DNA from: Paracoccus spongiarum
GTDB taxonomy: Bacteria > Pseudomonadota > Alphaproteobacteria > Rhodobacterales > Rhodobacteraceae
Direction: 5' to 3'
DNA: 64,000 nucleotides
Assembly: GCF_030732095.1 (NCBI RefSeq)
Contig: NZ_JAVAMQ010000010.1
Coordinates: forward strand, 98,780-162,779
Shown: positions 1 to 9,691 of the stretch, one piece after another
Layout: each line of letters begins with the position of its first letter
How positions within the stretch are numbered: position 1 is the first letter of the stretch
The notes under the pieces: generated by a model
Databases searched by the model: none
Seen by the model: the letters and a program-made list of their open reading frames with translations, nothing else
What the model was told of the DNA's origin: nothing
Position numbers and translations under genes: made by a program

Positions 1-1
1 G

Positions 2-454
2 ATCCTGACCGATCGCGGCCTGACCGGGCTGGTCGAGCCCCTGGGCTTTCCGATCAGTTCGCTGCGCAGCAAGGCCGAGGCGATCGCCGCGATCACCGAG
101 GCGGGCGACGACGGCACCTTCCGTCTGATGCACGACACCTTCCATCATCACCTGGCCGGCGAGGCGGAACTTTATCCCCATCGCAGCGGCCTGGTGCATA
201 TCTCGGGCGTGACCGATCCCGGCGTCGCAGTCGATGACATGCTGGATGCGCACCGGGTTCTGGTCGACTCCGACGACCGGCTCGGCAATGTCGCGCAGAT
301 GCGCGCGCTGATCGAGGGCGGCTATGCAGGGCCGTTCAGCTTCGAGCCCTTCGCGGCGGAAATCCACGCGCTGGCCGACCCCGAGGCCGCGCTGCGCGCC
401 AGCATGGATCACCTTGCCGACCGGCTGGCGCCGGTCCTGTCGGCGCGAGGCTGA
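2..454 (+). CDS. Sugar phosphate isomerase/epimerase, TIM-barrel (3' part)
   Basis: The reading frame is open from the first bases to a TGA at 452-454, so the 5' part lies outside the window. The visible 150 residues contain the metal-site type segments LMHDTFHHH and LVHISGV and end with the pattern GPFSFEPFA, as in xylose-isomerase-like TIM barrels such as IolE, IolH and IolI. It lies directly upstream of a sugar dehydrogenase and iolC, so it probably acts on an inositol or inosose intermediate. The exact substrate cannot be read from the fragment. Confidence 0.8.
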   Translation: MLTDRGLTGLVEPLGFPISSLRSKAEAIAAITEAGDDGTFRLMHDTFHHHLAGEAELYPHRSGLVHISGVTDPGVAVDDMLDAHRVLVDSDDRLGNVAQMRALIEGGYAGPFSFEPFAAEIHALADPEAALRASMDHLADRLAPVLSARG

Positions 455-458
455 TCCG

Positions 459-1595
459 GTGTCGGGCCGGCAATCCCCCGACAGCCTCGGCGTCGCGCTG
501 ATCGGCACGGGCTTCATGGGCAAGTGCCATGCGATGGCGTGGCGCAATGTCGCCACGGTCTTCGGCGGCGCGCAGCCCCGGCTTGAAGTGCTCTGCGACA
601 CGCCCGAGGACCGCGCGCAGGCGATGGCCGGCCAGTTCGGCTTCGCCCGCGCCTCGGCCGACTGGCAGGCCGCGCTGGCCGATCCTGCGGTGGATGTGGT
701 CTCGATCACCACGCCGAACGGCCTGCATCGCCCGATGGCCGAGGCCGCGCTGCGCGCGGGCAAGCATGTCTGGCTGGAAAAGCCGATGGCGCTGACGCTG
801 GAGGATGCGCAGGCGATGGCCGATCTGGCCGCGGCGCATCCGGGGCAGGTGACCGTGCTGGGCTACAACTATCTGCGCAACCCGGCCTTTCAGGCCGCAC
901 GCGGGCTGATCGCGCAGGGCGCGATCGGCCGGCCGCTGTCCTTCCGCGGCGTCTATGACGAGGACTACTCGGCCGATCCGGACCTGCCCTGGTCCTGGCG
1001 CATGACCCATGCGGGCGGCGGGCTGGGGGCGCTTGGCGATCTGGGCTGCCATCTGGTCAGCCAGATGGTGGCGCTGATGGGCCCGGTCGCCGAGGTGACC
1101 GCGATGACCCAGATCGCGGTGCCGACGCGCCCCTCGCCCGACGGCCCGTGCGCAGTCGAGAACGAGGATTCGGCCCTGGCGCTGATCCGCTTCGCCTCGG
1201 GCGCGCAGGGCAGCTTCGCGACCTCGCGCGTGGCGCGCGGCCGCAAGTGCCGCCTGCAATGGGAGGTGCAGGGCAGCGATGGGACCCTGGTCTTCGATCA
1301 GGAGAGCATGAACGAGCTGTGGGTCCACCGCGCTGGCGAGGCGGGCTTTACCCGCCATCTCAGCGGCCCGGACCAGCCCGAATTCGCGGCCTTCTGTCCG
1401 GCGCCGGGCCATAATTTCGGCTTCAACGAACAGAAGGTCATCGAATGCCGCGACCTGATGCGCGCGATTGCGGGCGGGCCGGCGGCCGAACCCGGCTTCG
1501 CGGCGGGGCTGCGGATCGAACGGATCATCCATGCCATGGCGGCCTCGAACGGCCGGCCGGTGCGGATCGTGGAGGAATCACATGAAGACGCTTGA
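459..1595 (+). CDS. Gfo/Idh/MocA family NAD(P)-dependent oxidoreductase
   Basis: A 378-residue protein beginning at GTG 459, four bases after the previous stop. The N-terminus has the dinucleotide fold signature [13 protein letters not shown], and [10 protein letters not shown] carries the EKP motif whose lysine is catalytic in this family. The C-terminal half fits the family's substrate-binding domain. In inositol clusters such proteins oxidise myo- or scyllo-inositol or related sugars. The 3' end overlaps the start of iolC by 14 bp, which implies translational coupling. Which inositol isomer is used cannot be decided. Confidence 0.88.
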   Translation: MSGRQSPDSLGVALIGTGFMGKCHAMAWRNVATVFGGAQPRLEVLCDTPEDRAQAMAGQFGFARASADWQAALADPAVDVVSITTPNGLHRPMAEAALRAGKHVWLEKPMALTLEDAQAMADLAAAHPGQVTVLGYNYLRNPAFQAARGLIAQGAIGRPLSFRGVYDEDYSADPDLPWSWRMTHAGGGLGALGDLGCHLVSQMVALMGPVAEVTAMTQIAVPTRPSPDGPCAVENEDSALALIRFASGAQGSFATSRVARGRKCRLQWEVQGSDGTLVFDQESMNELWVHRAGEAGFTRHLSGPDQPEFAAFCPAPGHNFGFNEQKVIECRDLMRAIAGGPAAEPGFAAGLRIERIIHAMAASNGRPVRIVEESHEDA

Positions 1596-3504
1596 TGTTT
1601 TGACGATCGGCCGGAGTTCGGTTGATCTGTACGGCGATCAGGTAGGCGGTCGCCTGGAGGACATGGGGTCTTTCAGCAAGTATGTTGGCGGGTCGCCGAC
1701 GAATATTGCCTGCGGTACGTCCCGGCTGGGGCTGCGGTCGGGGCTGATCACGCGGGTTGGCGACGAGCATATGGGCCGGTTCATCCGCGAGCAGCTTGTG
1801 CGCGAGGGCGTGGATGTGCGCGGCGTGGCGACGGATCCTGCGCGCCTGACGGCCTTGGTGATCCTGGGAATCCGCGACGAGGACAGCTTTCCCTTGATCT
1901 TCTACCGCGAGAATTGCGCGGACATGGCGCTGGGCGAGGATGACATCGACGAGGCTCTGGTGTCCGAGACGCGTGCGCTGCTGTTGACCGGCACGCATCT
2001 CAGCCATCCGCGGACCGAGGCTGCGGTGCTGAAGGCGCTGTCGCTGGCGCGGGCGCATGGCGCGCGGACGGCGCTGGACATCGACTACCGGCCGAACCTC
2101 TGGGGCGTGGCGGGCCATGGCGAGGGCGAGAGCCGCTTCGTGGAAAGCGCCGCGGTGACGGCGAGGCTGCAGGGCACGCTGCCTCTCTTCGACCTGATCG
2201 TGGGCACCGAGGAAGAATTCCACATCGCCGGTGGCAGCACCGACACGCTGGCTGCATTGCGCGCGGTGCGGGCGGTCAGCGATGCGGTGCTGGTCTGCAA
2301 GCGGGGCGCGAAGGGGGCGGTGGCCTTTACCGGCGCGATCCCCGACAGCCTCGATGCGGGCGAGGCCGGTCCCGGCTTTCCGATCGAGGTGTTCAACGTG
2401 CTGGGCGCCGGGGACGGTTTCTTCTCGGGTCTGCTGAAGGGCTGGCTGGAGGATGCGCCCTGGCCCCGCGCGCTGGAATACGCCAACGCCTGCGGCGCCT
2501 TCGCGGTCAGCCGGCATGGCTGCACGCCGGCCTATCCCTCGCTGGAAGAGCTGGAATTCTTTCTGGCCCGCGGGGTGGTGCGGCCGGACCTGCGCAACGA
2601 TGCCGAACTGGAACAGATCCACTGGGCGACCAACCGGCAGGGCCGGATGGGCGGCGACTGGTCCAGCCTGCGGGTGTTCGCCTTCGACCACCGGGCGCAG
2701 CTGGAAGAGATGCCGGGCTATACGATCGCGAAGGGCGGGGCGTTCAAGCGGCTGTGCCTTCAGGCGGCGCTGCAGGTGCAGGGCGCGGGGTCGGGCGGCC
2801 ACGGCATCCTCTGCGACGACCGCATCGGGCGGGCGGCGCTGCATGCGGCCTCGGGGACGGGGCTGTGGGTCGGGCGTCCGGCCGAGTGGCCGGGCTCTCG
2901 GCCGCTGAGCCTCGAGCCGGCGCTGGGTCCCGATTGCGGGGGTTTGGGCGAATGGGCGCGCGAGAATGTGGTGAAGGTGCTGTGCTTCTGCCACCCCGAC
3001 GACGAGGCGGCGATGCGGGTCGCGCAGGAGGCCGAGGTCGGCCGGCTGTTCGCGGCGGCGCGGCGCAACGGGCTGGAGTTCCTGCTGGAGATCATCCCCT
3101 CGAAGGTGGGTCCGGTGGATGACATGACGGCGGCGGTGCTGATCGGGCAGTTCTACGCGGCGGGGATCTGTCCCGACTGGTGGAAGCTCGAGCCGATGCA
3201 GACGCGGGCGGGCTGGCAGAACGCGATCGCGGCGATCGAGGCGCATGACCGGCATACACGCGGCATCGTGGTGCTGGGGCTTGACGCGCCCGAGGCGGAT
3301 CTGGCGGCCAGCTTCGCGGTGGCGGCGGCGTTTCCGCTGGTGCGGGGCTTTGCGGTCGGGCGGACGATCTTCGGATCGGTGGCGCGAAACTGGCTGGCGG
3401 GCGATCTGGACGACGCCGCGGCGGTGGCCGAGATGGCGGGCCGCTACGCGCGGCTCTGCGGGATCTGGGACGCCGCGCGGGCCGCGGCGCGGGCGATGGC
3501 ATGA
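1582..3504 (+). CDS. iolC: 5-dehydro-2-deoxygluconokinase fused to DUF2090 (IolC)
   Basis: A 640-residue fusion. Residues 1 to about 330 are a PfkB-family sugar kinase: [12 protein letters not shown] is the N-terminal signature, and [14 protein letters not shown] holds the catalytic aspartate (about residue 278). Residues from about 340 to the end, beginning near [17 protein letters not shown], are DUF2090, a TIM-barrel aldolase-like domain. IolC phosphorylates 2-deoxy-5-keto-D-gluconate in inositol breakdown. DUF2090 may supply the following aldolase step, since no separate iolJ is seen here (inference). ATG 1582 follows GGAGG at 1570-1574. The fused form is common in Proteobacteria. Confidence 0.93.
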   Translation: MKTLDVLTIGRSSVDLYGDQVGGRLEDMGSFSKYVGGSPTNIACGTSRLGLRSGLITRVGDEHMGRFIREQLVREGVDVRGVATDPARLTALVILGIRDEDSFPLIFYRENCADMALGEDDIDEALVSETRALLLTGTHLSHPRTEAAVLKALSLARAHGARTALDIDYRPNLWGVAGHGEGESRFVESAAVTARLQGTLPLFDLIVGTEEEFHIAGGSTDTLAALRAVRAVSDAVLVCKRGAKGAVAFTGAIPDSLDAGEAGPGFPIEVFNVLGAGDGFFSGLLKGWLEDAPWPRALEYANACGAFAVSRHGCTPAYPSLEELEFFLARGVVRPDLRNDAELEQIHWATNRQGRMGGDWSSLRVFAFDHRAQLEEMPGYTIAKGGAFKRLCLQAALQVQGAGSGGHGILCDDRIGRAALHAASGTGLWVGRPAEWPGSRPLSLEPALGPDCGGLGEWARENVVKVLCFCHPDDEAAMRVAQEAEVGRLFAAARRNGLEFLLEIIPSKVGPVDDMTAAVLIGQFYAAGICPDWWKLEPMQTRAGWQNAIAAIEAHDRHTRGIVVLGLDAPEADLAASFAVAAAFPLVRGFAVGRTIFGSVARNWLAGDLDDAAAVAEMAGRYARLCGIWDAARAAARAMA

Positions 3505-3564
3505 GCGGCGACGTGGTGAGGACCTGGGCGATGCGGTCTGGCGGGGCGCGGTCTGACGGATTGC

Positions 3565-3662
3565 GGGACCTTGCCGGGGGCGGGGGCGGGGGGCTCTGCC
3601 CCCCGCGCGAGAGCCGCCCCCTCGATGGGGGCCGGCTTTCGCCCTCCCCCCGGGATATTTGG
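3565..3662. repeat. Intergenic repeat with CCCCCGGGATATTTGG end
   Basis: A roughly 98-bp non-coding element between iolC and iolD. It starts with GGGACCTTGCCGGGGGCG, contains a G-run/C-run inverted repeat (GGGGGG, then CTCTG, then CCCCCC) and ends with CTCCCCCCGGGATATTTGG. The same blocks in the same order occur at 6532-6612 between iolE and iolB. I recall this end sequence from Rhodobacteraceae intergenic regions (recollection, not searched). The G/C inverted repeat could act as a transcript stem-loop. Confidence 0.75.
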
Positions 3663-3709
3663 GCACAGAAGATGGGGGCGGGCGCGGGCGCCTGCGGGAA
3701 GGGGACGAG

Positions 3710-5545
3710 ATGAGCGGGACGATCCGGTTGACGGCGGCGCAGGCGATGGTGCGCTGGCTGTCGGTGCAGATGGCGGAAGAGGGCGGGCGCTTCATCGAGG
3801 GGGTCTGGGCGATTTTCGGGCATGGCAATGTCGCGGGTCTTGGCGAGGCGCTCCATGGCATCGGCGACGCGCTGCCGACCTGGCGCGGCCAGAACGAGCA
3901 GACCATGGCCCATGCCGCGATCGCCTTTGCCAAGGGCCATGCCCGGCGGCGGGCGCAGGCGGTGACGGCCTCGATCGGGCCGGGCTCGACCAACATGGTG
4001 ACGGCGGCGGCGCTGGCGCATGTGAACCGGCTGCCCGTGCTGTTCATCGCCGGCGATGTCTTTGCCAGCCGCAGGCCCGACCCGGTCTTGCAGCAGGTCG
4101 AGGATTTCGGCGATGGCACGGTCAGCGCCAATGACTGCTTCCGCCCCGTCGTGCGCTATTTCGACCGCATCACCCGGCCCGAGCATCTGCTGTCGGCGCT
4201 GCCGCGGGCGCTGCGGGTGATGACCGATCCGGCCGATTGCGGGCCGGTCTGCCTGGCCTTCTGCCAGGACGTGCAGGCCGAGGCCTTCGACTGGCCCGAG
4301 GCGTTCTTTGCGCCCCGCATCTGGCGGATCCGCCGGCCCGCGCCGGACGCTGCCGAACTGGCCGAGGTGGCCGGGCTGATCGGCGCGGCGCGGGCGCCGG
4401 TGATCGTCTGCGGCGGTGGGGTGATCCATTCCGGCGCCGAGGCGGCGCTGGCCGATTTTGCGCTGCGCCGCAACATCCCGGTAATCGAGACCCAGGCTGG
4501 CAAGGGCGCCCTGGCGCAGGCCCATCCGATGAGTTTCGGGGCGGCGGGGGTGGATGGCTCGGCGGCGGCGAATGCCGCGGCGGCGGCGGCCGATCTGGTG
4601 ATCGGCATCGGCACGCGGCTGCAGGATTTCACCACCGGCTCGTGGACGCTGTTCGGGAATGCACGGCTGGCCTGCATCAATGTCCAGCCCTGGGACGCGG
4701 CCAAGCATGGCGCGGTCGGGCTGGTCGCGGATGCGCGGGTGGCGCTGGAACGGCTGGACGCGGTGCTGGGCGATCTGCGCTTTGCGGCGGCCGATGCGGG
4801 CGCGCGCGCGGCCTGGCTGGCGGCGGTCGATGCCCATTGCGCCGCGCCGGCCGAGGGCAACGCCCTGCCGACCGATGCGCAGGTGATCGGCGCGGTCCAG
4901 CGCGCCGCACCCGAGGGCATCGCGATGTGCGCCGCCGGCACCATGCCGGGCGCGCTGAAGCTGTTGTGGCAGCCCAGCCAGGGCGGCTATCACATGGAAT
5001 ACGGCTATAGCTGCATGGGCTACGAGGTCGCCGGCGCGATGGGGCTGAAGCTGGCGCGGCCCGACCGCGAGGTGCTGTGCTTCGTGGGCGATGGCAGCTA
5101 CATGATGGCCAATTCCGAACTGGCCACGGCGGTGATGCGCCGGGTTCCCTTCACGGTGATCCTGACCGACAATCGCGGCTATGGCTGCATCAACCGGCTG
5201 CAGATCAGTTGCGGCGGGGCCGAGTTCAACAACATGTATGCCGATAGCCGGATCGAGGCGCAGCCGCGGATCGACTTCGTGGCCCATGCCGGGTCGATGG
5301 GGGCGCATGCGGTCAAGGCCCGGGACATCGCCGATCTGGAAGCCCAGGTCGCTGCCGCGCGTGGCCGCGACATCCCGACGGTGATCGTCATCGACACCAC
5401 CGCCGTGCCCGGCCCCGGCGACGGGCTGGAGGGCGCGGGCCACTGGTGGGATGTCGCCGTGCCGGCCACCGGCCAGCGCGAGCAACTGCAACAGGCCCAT
5501 GCGCGCTATCTGGCGAATGCCGCGCGCCAGGCCCAGATCAATTGA
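3710..5545 (+). CDS. iolD: 3D-(3,5/4)-trihydroxycyclohexane-1,2-dione hydrolase (IolD)
   Basis: A 611-residue thiamine-diphosphate enzyme that opens the ring of the trione formed from inosose. RGQNEQTMAHAA carries the glutamate (about residue 63) that activates the cofactor. The C-terminal ThDP/Mg motif starts near residue 460 with VGDGSYMMANSELATA and ends with the asparagine in ILTDNRGYG. Length and domain order (N-terminal PYR, central, C-terminal PP) fit IolD. ATG 3710 follows a GGGGACGAG ribosome-binding site. It precedes iolE by 10 bp, giving the dehydratase and hydrolase steps in one transcript. Confidence 0.94.
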   Translation: MSGTIRLTAAQAMVRWLSVQMAEEGGRFIEGVWAIFGHGNVAGLGEALHGIGDALPTWRGQNEQTMAHAAIAFAKGHARRRAQAVTASIGPGSTNMVTAAALAHVNRLPVLFIAGDVFASRRPDPVLQQVEDFGDGTVSANDCFRPVVRYFDRITRPEHLLSALPRALRVMTDPADCGPVCLAFCQDVQAEAFDWPEAFFAPRIWRIRRPAPDAAELAEVAGLIGAARAPVIVCGGGVIHSGAEAALADFALRRNIPVIETQAGKGALAQAHPMSFGAAGVDGSAAANAAAAAADLVIGIGTRLQDFTTGSWTLFGNARLACINVQPWDAAKHGAVGLVADARVALERLDAVLGDLRFAAADAGARAAWLAAVDAHCAAPAEGNALPTDAQVIGAVQRAAPEGIAMCAAGTMPGALKLLWQPSQGGYHMEYGYSCMGYEVAGAMGLKLARPDREVLCFVGDGSYMMANSELATAVMRRVPFTVILTDNRGYGCINRLQISCGGAEFNNMYADSRIEAQPRIDFVAHAGSMGAHAVKARDIADLEAQVAAARGRDIPTVIVIDTTAVPGPGDGLEGAGHWWDVAVPATGQREQLQQAHARYLANAARQAQIN

Positions 5546-5555
5546 GGCAACAGAC

Positions 5556-6467
5556 ATGATCCGCTATGGCACCAATCCCATCGCCTGGGCCAATGACGAC
5601 GACCCCTCGATCGGCGCCGATATTCCGACCGGGCAGATCCTGCACGAGGCCGGCCGGGTGATCGGCTTCGACGGCATCGAGAACGGCCATCGCTGGCCCG
5701 AGGATGCCCAGGCGACCCGCGCGCTGCTGGCCGAATACGGGCTGCGGCTGATCTCGGGCTGGTATTCGACCGAACTGCTGACGCGTCCGGTTGCCGACGA
5801 GATCGCCGCGGCCGGCCCGCATCTGGCGCGGCTGAAGGCCAATGGCTGCACCGTCTGCATCGTCTGCGAATGCTCGAATACCGTGCATGGTCGCCCGGAT
5901 GTGCCGGTGAACGACCGGCCGGTGCTGGATGCGGCCGGGATGGCAGCGTTCGGCGCGAAGATGGAGGAATTCGCCGCCTGGATGGCCGTGCATGGCATCA
6001 CCCTGGCCTATCACCACCATATGGGCACCGTGGTCGAGAGCCCCGACGAGATCGACGCCTTCATGGCCGCGACCGGGCCGGCGACGCATCTGCTGTTCGA
6101 TGCCGGGCATTGCCGCTTTGGCGGGGGCGACCCCGAGGCGGTGCTGGCCCGCCATGTCGGCCGGGTCGCGCATGTCCATGCCAAGAACATCCGCCCTGCG
6201 GTGACCGAGCGGGTGCGGGCCGAGGGGCTGTCCTTCCTGCAGGGCGTGCTGGCCGGTGCCTTCACCGTGCCCGGCGATCCGGAGGGAGCGATCGATTTCC
6301 TGCCCTTGCTGCGCATACTCGCCGATGCCGGCTATGAGGGCTGGCTGGTGATCGAGGCCGAACAGGACCCGGCGCTCCGCAACCCGCTACACTATCAGTC
6401 GATGGGACTCGGGGCGCTGAAGGCCGCCGCCCGCGAGGCCGGGCTGGACCGGACGGTGCCCGCCTGA
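5556..6467 (+). CDS. iolE: myo-inosose-2 dehydratase (IolE)
   Basis: A 303-residue TIM-barrel enzyme that dehydrates 2-keto-myo-inositol to the trihydroxycyclohexanedione. The N-terminus MIRYGTNPIAWANDDDP is characteristic of IolE, and ITLAYHHHMGTVVES, LLFDAGHCRFGGGDP and VIEAEQDPA supply metal-ligand histidines and acidic residues. It starts 10 bp after the iolD stop. Product and gene order agree fully with an iol operon. Confidence 0.94.
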   Translation: MIRYGTNPIAWANDDDPSIGADIPTGQILHEAGRVIGFDGIENGHRWPEDAQATRALLAEYGLRLISGWYSTELLTRPVADEIAAAGPHLARLKANGCTVCIVCECSNTVHGRPDVPVNDRPVLDAAGMAAFGAKMEEFAAWMAVHGITLAYHHHMGTVVESPDEIDAFMAATGPATHLLFDAGHCRFGGGDPEAVLARHVGRVAHVHAKNIRPAVTERVRAEGLSFLQGVLAGAFTVPGDPEGAIDFLPLLRILADAGYEGWLVIEAEQDPALRNPLHYQSMGLGALKAAAREAGLDRTVPA

Positions 6468-6531
6468 AAGCTGCGGGGGGACGGGCTGGCGTGACGGGCA
6501 TTCCGGCAGCCGACTCCTGGGGGGCGGCGTC

Positions 6532-6612
6532 GGGACCTTGCCGGGGGCGATGTCGGAAAGGGGGGGCGCTGCCCCCCGATCCCGTCCCGGCATCTCCCCC
6601 CGGGATATTTGG
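6532..6612. repeat. Second copy of the intergenic repeat
   Basis: Copy of the element at 3565-3662, in the 325-bp gap between iolE and iolB. It begins GGGACCTTGCCGGGGGCGA, has a GGGGGGCGCTGCCCCCC inverted repeat and ends CTCCCCCCGGGATATTTGG. The rest of the gap, 6613-6780, is GC-rich with further short inverted repeats (GGGGCGGCCGCCCC near 6673) and no convincing gene. Two copies inside one operon suggest insertion of a small dispersed element that leaves transcription intact. Confidence 0.75.
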
Positions 6613-6792
6613 ACCAAGGCAAGCCGGGGACGGGTGCCGCGCCGGACAAGAGGGCGGAGGGTGGCGCCGGAGGGGCGGCCGCCCCGACTGCCCCGGCGGC
6701 CCTTCGAGGGGGCCGCCGGGGCACGCCCCCTGCCCGCCGCCCCGGCCTGGCCGGACAGACCCCGCAAGGATACGCAAGGAAAGGACGAACCG

Positions 6793-7587
6793 ATGAGCCA
6801 TCTTCTCAGGCATCCCTTCGGAACCCATGGCAAGGTGCACCAGATCACCGCGCAGGATGCCGGCTGGCGCCATGTGGGCTTTTCGCTCTACCGGCTGCGC
6901 GCCGGCGAGACCGCGGCCGAGGCCACCGGCGGCAACGAGGTGATCCTGGTGATCGTCGAGGGCAGGGCCGCCATCCGCGCCGCCGGCCGCGACTGGGGCG
7001 TGCTGGGCGAGCGCATGGACCTGTTCGCACGGACCCCGCCGCATTGCCTTTATGTGCCGAACGGCCAGGACTGGGCCGCCGAGGCCACCACCGACTGCGT
7101 CATCGCCGTCTGCATGGCCCCCGGCCGCGGCGGCCATCCCGCCCGCCGCATCGGCCCGGACGGCATCAGCCTGACCCAGCGCGGCGAGGGCAGCAACACC
7201 CGCTTCATCAACAACATCGCCATGGAGGCCGAGGATTACTGCGACTCGCTGCTGGTCACCGAGGTGTTCACCCCCGCCGGCAACTGGTCCTCCTATCCCA
7301 GCCACCGCCATGACGAGGATGACTTTCCCCGCATCACCTATCTCGAGGAAACCTATTATCACCGCATCAACCCCGCCGACGGCTGGGCCGTCCAGCGCGT
7401 CTATACCGACGACCTGACCCTCGACGAGACCATGGCCGTCCGCGATGGCGACGTCACGCTCGTGCCCCGCGGTCACCACCCCTGCGCCGCCCCCCATGGC
7501 TTCGACCTCTACTATCTCAACGTCATGGCAGGGCCGAGACGAGCATGGCGATTCATCCCGGCAACAGAAGTCAGCCACCTGATGTGA
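6793..7587 (+). CDS. iolB: 5-deoxy-glucuronate isomerase (IolB)
   Basis: A 264-residue bicupin. The segment from TPAGNWSSYPSHRHDED through LEETYYHRINP provides the HxH and Glu ligands for the metal, and VLVPRG-type and GHHP motifs follow near the C-terminus. IolB converts 5-deoxy-D-glucuronate to 2-deoxy-5-keto-D-gluconate, the IolC substrate. ATG 6793 follows AAGGA at 6779-6783. It is the last iol gene seen. Insertion-sequence debris begins within 20 bp, so further iol genes may have been displaced. Confidence 0.93.
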   Translation: MSHLLRHPFGTHGKVHQITAQDAGWRHVGFSLYRLRAGETAAEATGGNEVILVIVEGRAAIRAAGRDWGVLGERMDLFARTPPHCLYVPNGQDWAAEATTDCVIAVCMAPGRGGHPARRIGPDGISLTQRGEGSNTRFINNIAMEAEDYCDSLLVTEVFTPAGNWSSYPSHRHDEDDFPRITYLEETYYHRINPADGWAVQRVYTDDLTLDETMAVRDGDVTLVPRGHHPCAAPHGFDLYYLNVMAGPRRAWRFIPATEVSHLM

Positions 7588-7603
7588 GGGGGAGGGCGTG
7601 CCG

Positions 7604-8492
7604 TCACGTCGGCCAAGCTGGTGTGGTTTCCCTGATGGCCTGAGGGCATGATCTGGCGGCATTCGTCGTTATGCCGAGAATGGGGTCGATCTCCTCCCGG
7701 TCGACCTGCGCCAAGGCCTCGACCATCACGCAACGGCTCGAGGTCTGCCACTCGTCGTTCTGCTCGAACAGCACGGCGCCGTTCAGGCGCCGGATCGACG
7801 CTTCGTCCGGGAAGATCCCGACGCCGTCTGCGCCGTGCGTCATCTCCTTGACCAGGCGGCTGATCGGGTTCGTGGAATGCCGCCCGGTTCGGTGCTGGCG
7901 CGGGAGGGACTGGCAGGCCGACAGGTCGTGCTCGCTGGTATCCATGAGACAGGCGAGCTTGGGCCAGCGGCGGCGACACCGCTGTGCTGGCTGCGCGAGA
8001 CGTGCGCGAGGGCGTTCCCGATCCAGCGAACGCGGCTACGCTGCCCGTTCAGCCGTCGCCGGCCTCCCGGATCGGCTTTGGGCCTCACTGTCGAGGACAC
8101 GGGCGATGGCGGCCTTGAGCCCTGTGCGGTCGTCGCCGATCACCAGCCTGCCCCCCCCCCGGGCCGCGGGCGCGCAGGGACCGCAGGAACCGGGTCGAAG
8201 AAGTCTCGGCGTCCAAGGGCTCGATGCCCGCGCCGATGAACTGTCACCGCTCTTCGGTGTTGGCGGCCAAGGCGATTATCGCGACAACCGGCACGGTCCG
8301 GCCGCCCTGAAGAACCTTGAGGGAGGTCGCGTCCAGCCAGACACAGGGCCAATCGCCGCCGAGCGGCCGGTTGAGGGACTCGCCCACGCGCTCGTCAATG
8401 TCCTGCGAGAGCTTCGACACCATGCTCTTCGAGATGCCGTCAAGCCGCATGGCCTGCACCAGCGGCACCTGTCGCGGTCTGGTGCCGTTCAT
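7604..8492 (-). pseudogene. IS256-family (mutator) transposase, frameshifted and 5'-truncated
   Basis: Read on the minus strand from 8492 down, pieces of one IS256-family transposase appear in different frames: GISKSMVSKLSQDIDE and GDWPCVWLDAT (DDE core, first Asp), then FLRSLRARG, then GNALAHVSRSQHS, then the C-terminal STNPISRLVKEM and GVGIFPDEASIRRLNGA. The frame changes near a C10 tract at about 8151-8160. The first 130 or so residues of a normal 400-residue protein are missing, and the IS3-type element begins where they should be. The gene cannot make an intact transposase. Confidence 0.85.
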
Positions 8493-8519
8493 TTGATCAC
8501 GTCATGTGGAGCAAGGGAG

Positions 8520-8802
8520 ATGAACCATTTGCACGGGCGGAACGGATAACGTTCGCAAGGATGCGGTGCGGATCGCGCTGACCAGCGGGCTTGCGCGGCG
8601 TCAGGTCGCGGATGATCTGGGAGTCGGCTTGTCGACCTTGAACCCGTGGGTGAACGCGCACCGCGACACGGATGTCGTCTCGGCCGAGGACCGCGAGTTG
8701 GCGCGCGAGAACGAAAGGCTTCGGCGCGCGATCCGCATCCGCAAGGAGGAGAGGGACATAATGAAAAAAGCCACCCGGCTCTTCGCGAGCCGGAAGCCGT
8801 GA
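8520..8802 (+). pseudogene. IS3-family orfA (helix-turn-helix protein), frameshifted at start
   Basis: From 8551 the frame reads VRKDAVRIALTSGLARRQVA, a typical IS3 orfA helix-turn-helix, and ends with a leucine-zipper-like KEERDIMKKATRLFASRKP. An ATG at 8520 begins MNHLHGRNG and meets a stop at 8547, consistent with a few lost bases near the start. Without that repair only an internal GTG at 8566 is available. In intact elements OrfA joins OrfB by ribosomal frameshifting. Confidence 0.8.
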
Positions 8803-9691
8803 GGTTCCGGTTTGTCGAAGAACCGCGTGGGGCTTTCCCGGTTGATCGCCTGTGCCGGGTGATGAATGTCAGCCCCGCGGGTTGCGTGCCTTTCGCAGCC
8901 GCCCTGCCAGCCGCAGGCAGCACATGGACATGGTGGTTCTGGCGCGTATCAAGCAGCAGTCGCGCCTGAGCCTGGGCAGCTACGGCCGCCCCAGGATGAC
9001 CGAAGAACTCAAGAAGGTGGGCGTTGACCTGGGGCACCCGCGTGTCGGACGCCTGATGCGTAAGGACGGGATCGTCGTTGAACGAACACGCAAATTCAGG
9101 GTGACAACGGACAGCGGCCACATGTTCAACATCGCGCCGAACCTGTTGGACCGTGACGTCACGGCGGATCGGCTCAACCAGAAATGGGCCGGTGACATCG
9201 GCTATGTCTGGACCCGCGAAGGCTGGCTGTATCTGGCGGTGATCCTGGAGCTGCACTCCCGGCGCGTGATCGGTTGGGCCGTCAGCAACCGCATGAAACG
9301 CGATCTGGCGATCCGGGCCTTGAAGATGGCCATCGCCCTGCGATCACCGCCCAAGGGGTGCATCTTCCACAGCGACCGCGGCAGCCAATCCTGTTCGCAC
9401 GACCATCAGAAGGTTCTGCGCGAGCATGGCCTGAAGGCGTCGATGAGCGGCAAGGGTAGCTGCTCCGATAACGCTGCCGTCGAGACCTTCTTCAAGACCA
9501 TCAAGGACGAACTGATCTGGCGACGCCCCTGGGAAACTCGTCGGTAGGCTGAAACCGCGTTCGGGCATACCTTCGGACCAATGGCAGTCATGCCCTCGCT
9601 CCAATCCATCAACGGCTTCCATAACCCGCGCCGCAGGTACTCAGCCTTGGGAGGCAAAAGACCTTCGGCCTTCGAACGCCGGGTGGCCTGA
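8800..9691 (+). pseudogene. IS3-family orfB (DDE integrase/transposase), frameshift plus nonsense
   Basis: It begins in one frame (FRFVEEPRGAFPVDRLCRVM) and shifts at about 8880 into the frame reading SRLSLGSYGRPRMTEELKK, WAGDIGYVWTREGWLYLAV (first catalytic Asp), FHSDRGSQSC (second) and SGKGSCSDNAAVETFFKTIK (final Glu). A TAG at 9545-9547, where relatives have CAG (RRQAE), stops translation. The frame then continues to the family-typical INGFHNPRRRYSALGG and ends at 9691, with some unexpected residues between. It is inactive. Confidence 0.82.

Larger units (their letters stand above)
8505..9691 (+). mobile_element. Decayed IS3-family insertion sequence
   Basis: The two overlapping transposase genes orfA and orfB of an IS3-family element, both broken, lie directly against the truncated 5' end of the IS256 transposase. 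Terminal inverted repeats were not identified with confidence. A likely left end is near 8505 (TGATCACGTCATGTGGAGCA begins at 8494). The right end lies beyond 9691. Its position suggests insertion into, or replacement of, the head of the IS256 element. Confidence 0.7.
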
